Positions 63,537 to 64,000 of a stretch of DNA of 64,000 nt are shown here, one piece after another. Under the pieces are notes generated by a model. It was given only the letters and a program-made list of their open reading frames with translations. It was not told where the DNA came from and did no database searches. The stretch lies in assembly GCF_947169445.1 (NCBI RefSeq), contig NZ_CAMVPU010000020.1, positions 3,828 through 67,827 of the forward strand, written 5' to 3'. The translations under genes were made by a program, and so were the position numbers. The first letter of the stretch is position 1, and each line of letters begins with the position of its first letter. The stretch is from an uncultured Butyrivibrio sp. Lineage in GTDB: Bacteria; Bacillota; Clostridia; Lachnospirales; Lachnospiraceae.

Positions 63537-63728
63537 CGTTGGGGAACATAGAAATTATGGGTGTTAAAAATTTTAAGCAAGTACATTTTTCTGATATTTA
63601 CTGTATATGCTACATCTTCCTTAGTTCATACGGATGTATTCGCACCCCAAATATGTGCTAAAGTCAGAACCAGTCTGTGTTTGCATTAAAGATTTATGCA
63701 GTGCGTAGGGATTTATGTTCCCCAAACG
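63537..63728. repeat. Pair of 17-nt inverted repeats about 170 bp apart
   Basis: CGTTGGGGAACATAGAAAT on the plus strand reappears, with two 1-nt indels, as the complement ATTTATGTTCCCCAAACG ending at 63728. The spacing resembles the ends of a small non-coding element. Confidence 0.4.
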
Positions 63729-63935
63729 TTACTCCCCACCGAAGACTTCATCATAAGACATTGATTTAGCCTCCCCGGTTGCCATCTTGTGAGCATCATC
63801 CAGCATTTTCTCAACTGCAGGCTTGACTTTCGCCTGTCTGCTCTTAAGTTCTTTTTGCAGTTCCTGTCCAGAATATCCCTCTTTGATGAGTTCTGAACGG
63901 ATTTCTTCTACAAAGTCGCCATTAGAATCAGCCAT
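63729..63935 (-). CDS. Small acidic protein, possible antitoxin C-terminal part
   Basis: The 68-residue product (begins MADSNGDFVEEIRSELI, ends SMSYDEVFGGE) is helical and charged, like small antitoxins whose C-terminus wraps a toxin. A preceding frame ends two bases before its ATG. No toxin gene is visible in the window. The assignment is tentative. Confidence 0.5.
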   Translation of the reverse strand: MADSNGDFVEEIRSELIKEGYSGQELQKELKSRQAKVKPAVEKMLDDAHKMATGEAKSMSYDEVFGGE

Positions 63936-63936
63936 A

Positions 63937-64000
63937 TTAATTGATCTCCATATCTATAATCATAGCGAAAGCAACATTAAGCTTTTCTTTTCCTGCTTTG
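63937..64000 (-). CDS. C-terminal end of an upstream gene, mostly outside window
   Basis: The minus-strand frame reads KAGKEKLNVAFAMIIDMEIN and then TAA, two bases before the next start codon. Its tight spacing suggests an operon with the small acidic protein. Too little is visible to name it. Confidence 0.45.
   Translation of the reverse strand, partial: KAGKEKLNVAFAMIIDMEIN

Larger units (their letters stand above)
63218..63728. other. 511-bp region with terminator, rlmCD scrap and inverted repeats
   Basis: It holds a terminator (63337-63375), the 29-codon rlmCD tail (63406-63495) and a pair of inverted repeats (63537-63555 and 63711-63728). I see no complete gene; a plus-strand frame here has no ribosome site or recognisable product. 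Confidence 0.6.

Noticed and set aside
63389..63661. Plus-strand 90-codon frame downstream of the phosphatase fusion
   Set aside because: It is antisense to the rlmCD scrap, has no ribosome site and no recognisable product.
1..64000. tRNA, rRNA and CRISPR arrays
   Set aside because: I looked through the intergenic regions for cloverleaf-like or regularly spaced repeats and saw none; a covariance search would be needed to exclude small RNAs.

Overview
The window reads as chromosomal DNA of an anaerobic, low-GC Firmicute of the family Lachnospiraceae, most like Butyrivibrio or Pseudobutyrivibrio. This rests on gene content: a GlgC/GlgD pair, two-subunit iron-sulfur serine dehydratase, Rho with a Lys/Glu-rich N-terminal insert, many c-di-GMP-type receptors and chemoreceptors, and AT-rich intergenic DNA with strong intrinsic terminators. 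No rRNA, tRNA or CRISPR was seen. Most genes lie on the minus strand.

Layout. 1-3.3 kb: 3' truncated S66 peptidase gene, then a decayed moxR/transglutaminase locus. 3.3-8.9 kb: YjjG-type phosphatase, serine dehydratase (sdaAB, sdaAA) and a sortase in one operon, a LysM protein, and rho. 9.2-12.2 kb: MATE exporter convergent with an ABC-F ATPase. 12.2-21.6 kb: a long minus-strand signalling run (EAL-HDOD protein, 1263-residue hybrid kinase with dead GGDEF/EAL domains, tandem receiver, second dead GGDEF/EAL receptor, phosphopantetheinyl transferase, PrsW protease). 21.8-24.1 kb: glycogen genes glgC-glgD. 24.2-28.1 kb: two divergent chemoreceptors. 28.3-35.7 kb: small proteins, a lipoprotein, CDF-like protein, lipid/polyprenol kinase, phosphohexomutase and a large FeS flavoprotein with a striking inverted repeat in its leader. 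36.1-40.6 kb: acetyltransferase, TRIC channel, FIST-GGDEF protein, SDR. 40.8-42.9 kb: a 47-residue lasso-like precursor peptide and a lasso-cyclase/asparagine-synthetase homologue, separated by an attenuator-like terminator. 43.0-48.5 kb: NifX-FKBP fusion with a Cys/His-rich metal linker, PTS IIC-like protein, HD-GYP and 7TM-PAS receptors. 48.6-54.8 kb: amino-acid ABC transporter, DUF1848 protein, deacetylase, and a vitamin-B6-like operon (kinase, ECF S component, radical SAM).

54.9-63.5 kb is an accessory region with remains of an integrative conjugative element: a broken flavin oxidoreductase, a fragment of an ICE SNF2-type helicase, a truncated repA with its upstream terminator, and a 29-codon tail of the rRNA methyltransferase gene rlmCD, a known ICE insertion hotspot. 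Between the helicase and repA relics sit two intact genes that look like a functional pair: a STAS-kinase fusion and a MATE transporter carrying an RsbW-like ATPase domain. They suggest partner-switch control of a membrane transporter.

The strongest candidates for undescribed biology are (1) the minimal precursor-plus-cyclase RiPP locus at 40.8-42.9 kb, whose leader fits lasso peptides but whose core lacks the usual ring acceptor; (2) the STAS-kinase/MATE-RsbW pair at 56.2-59.2 kb; (3) the NifX-metal linker-FKBP fusion at 43 kb; and (4) the 85-nt inverted repeat at 35.8 kb.
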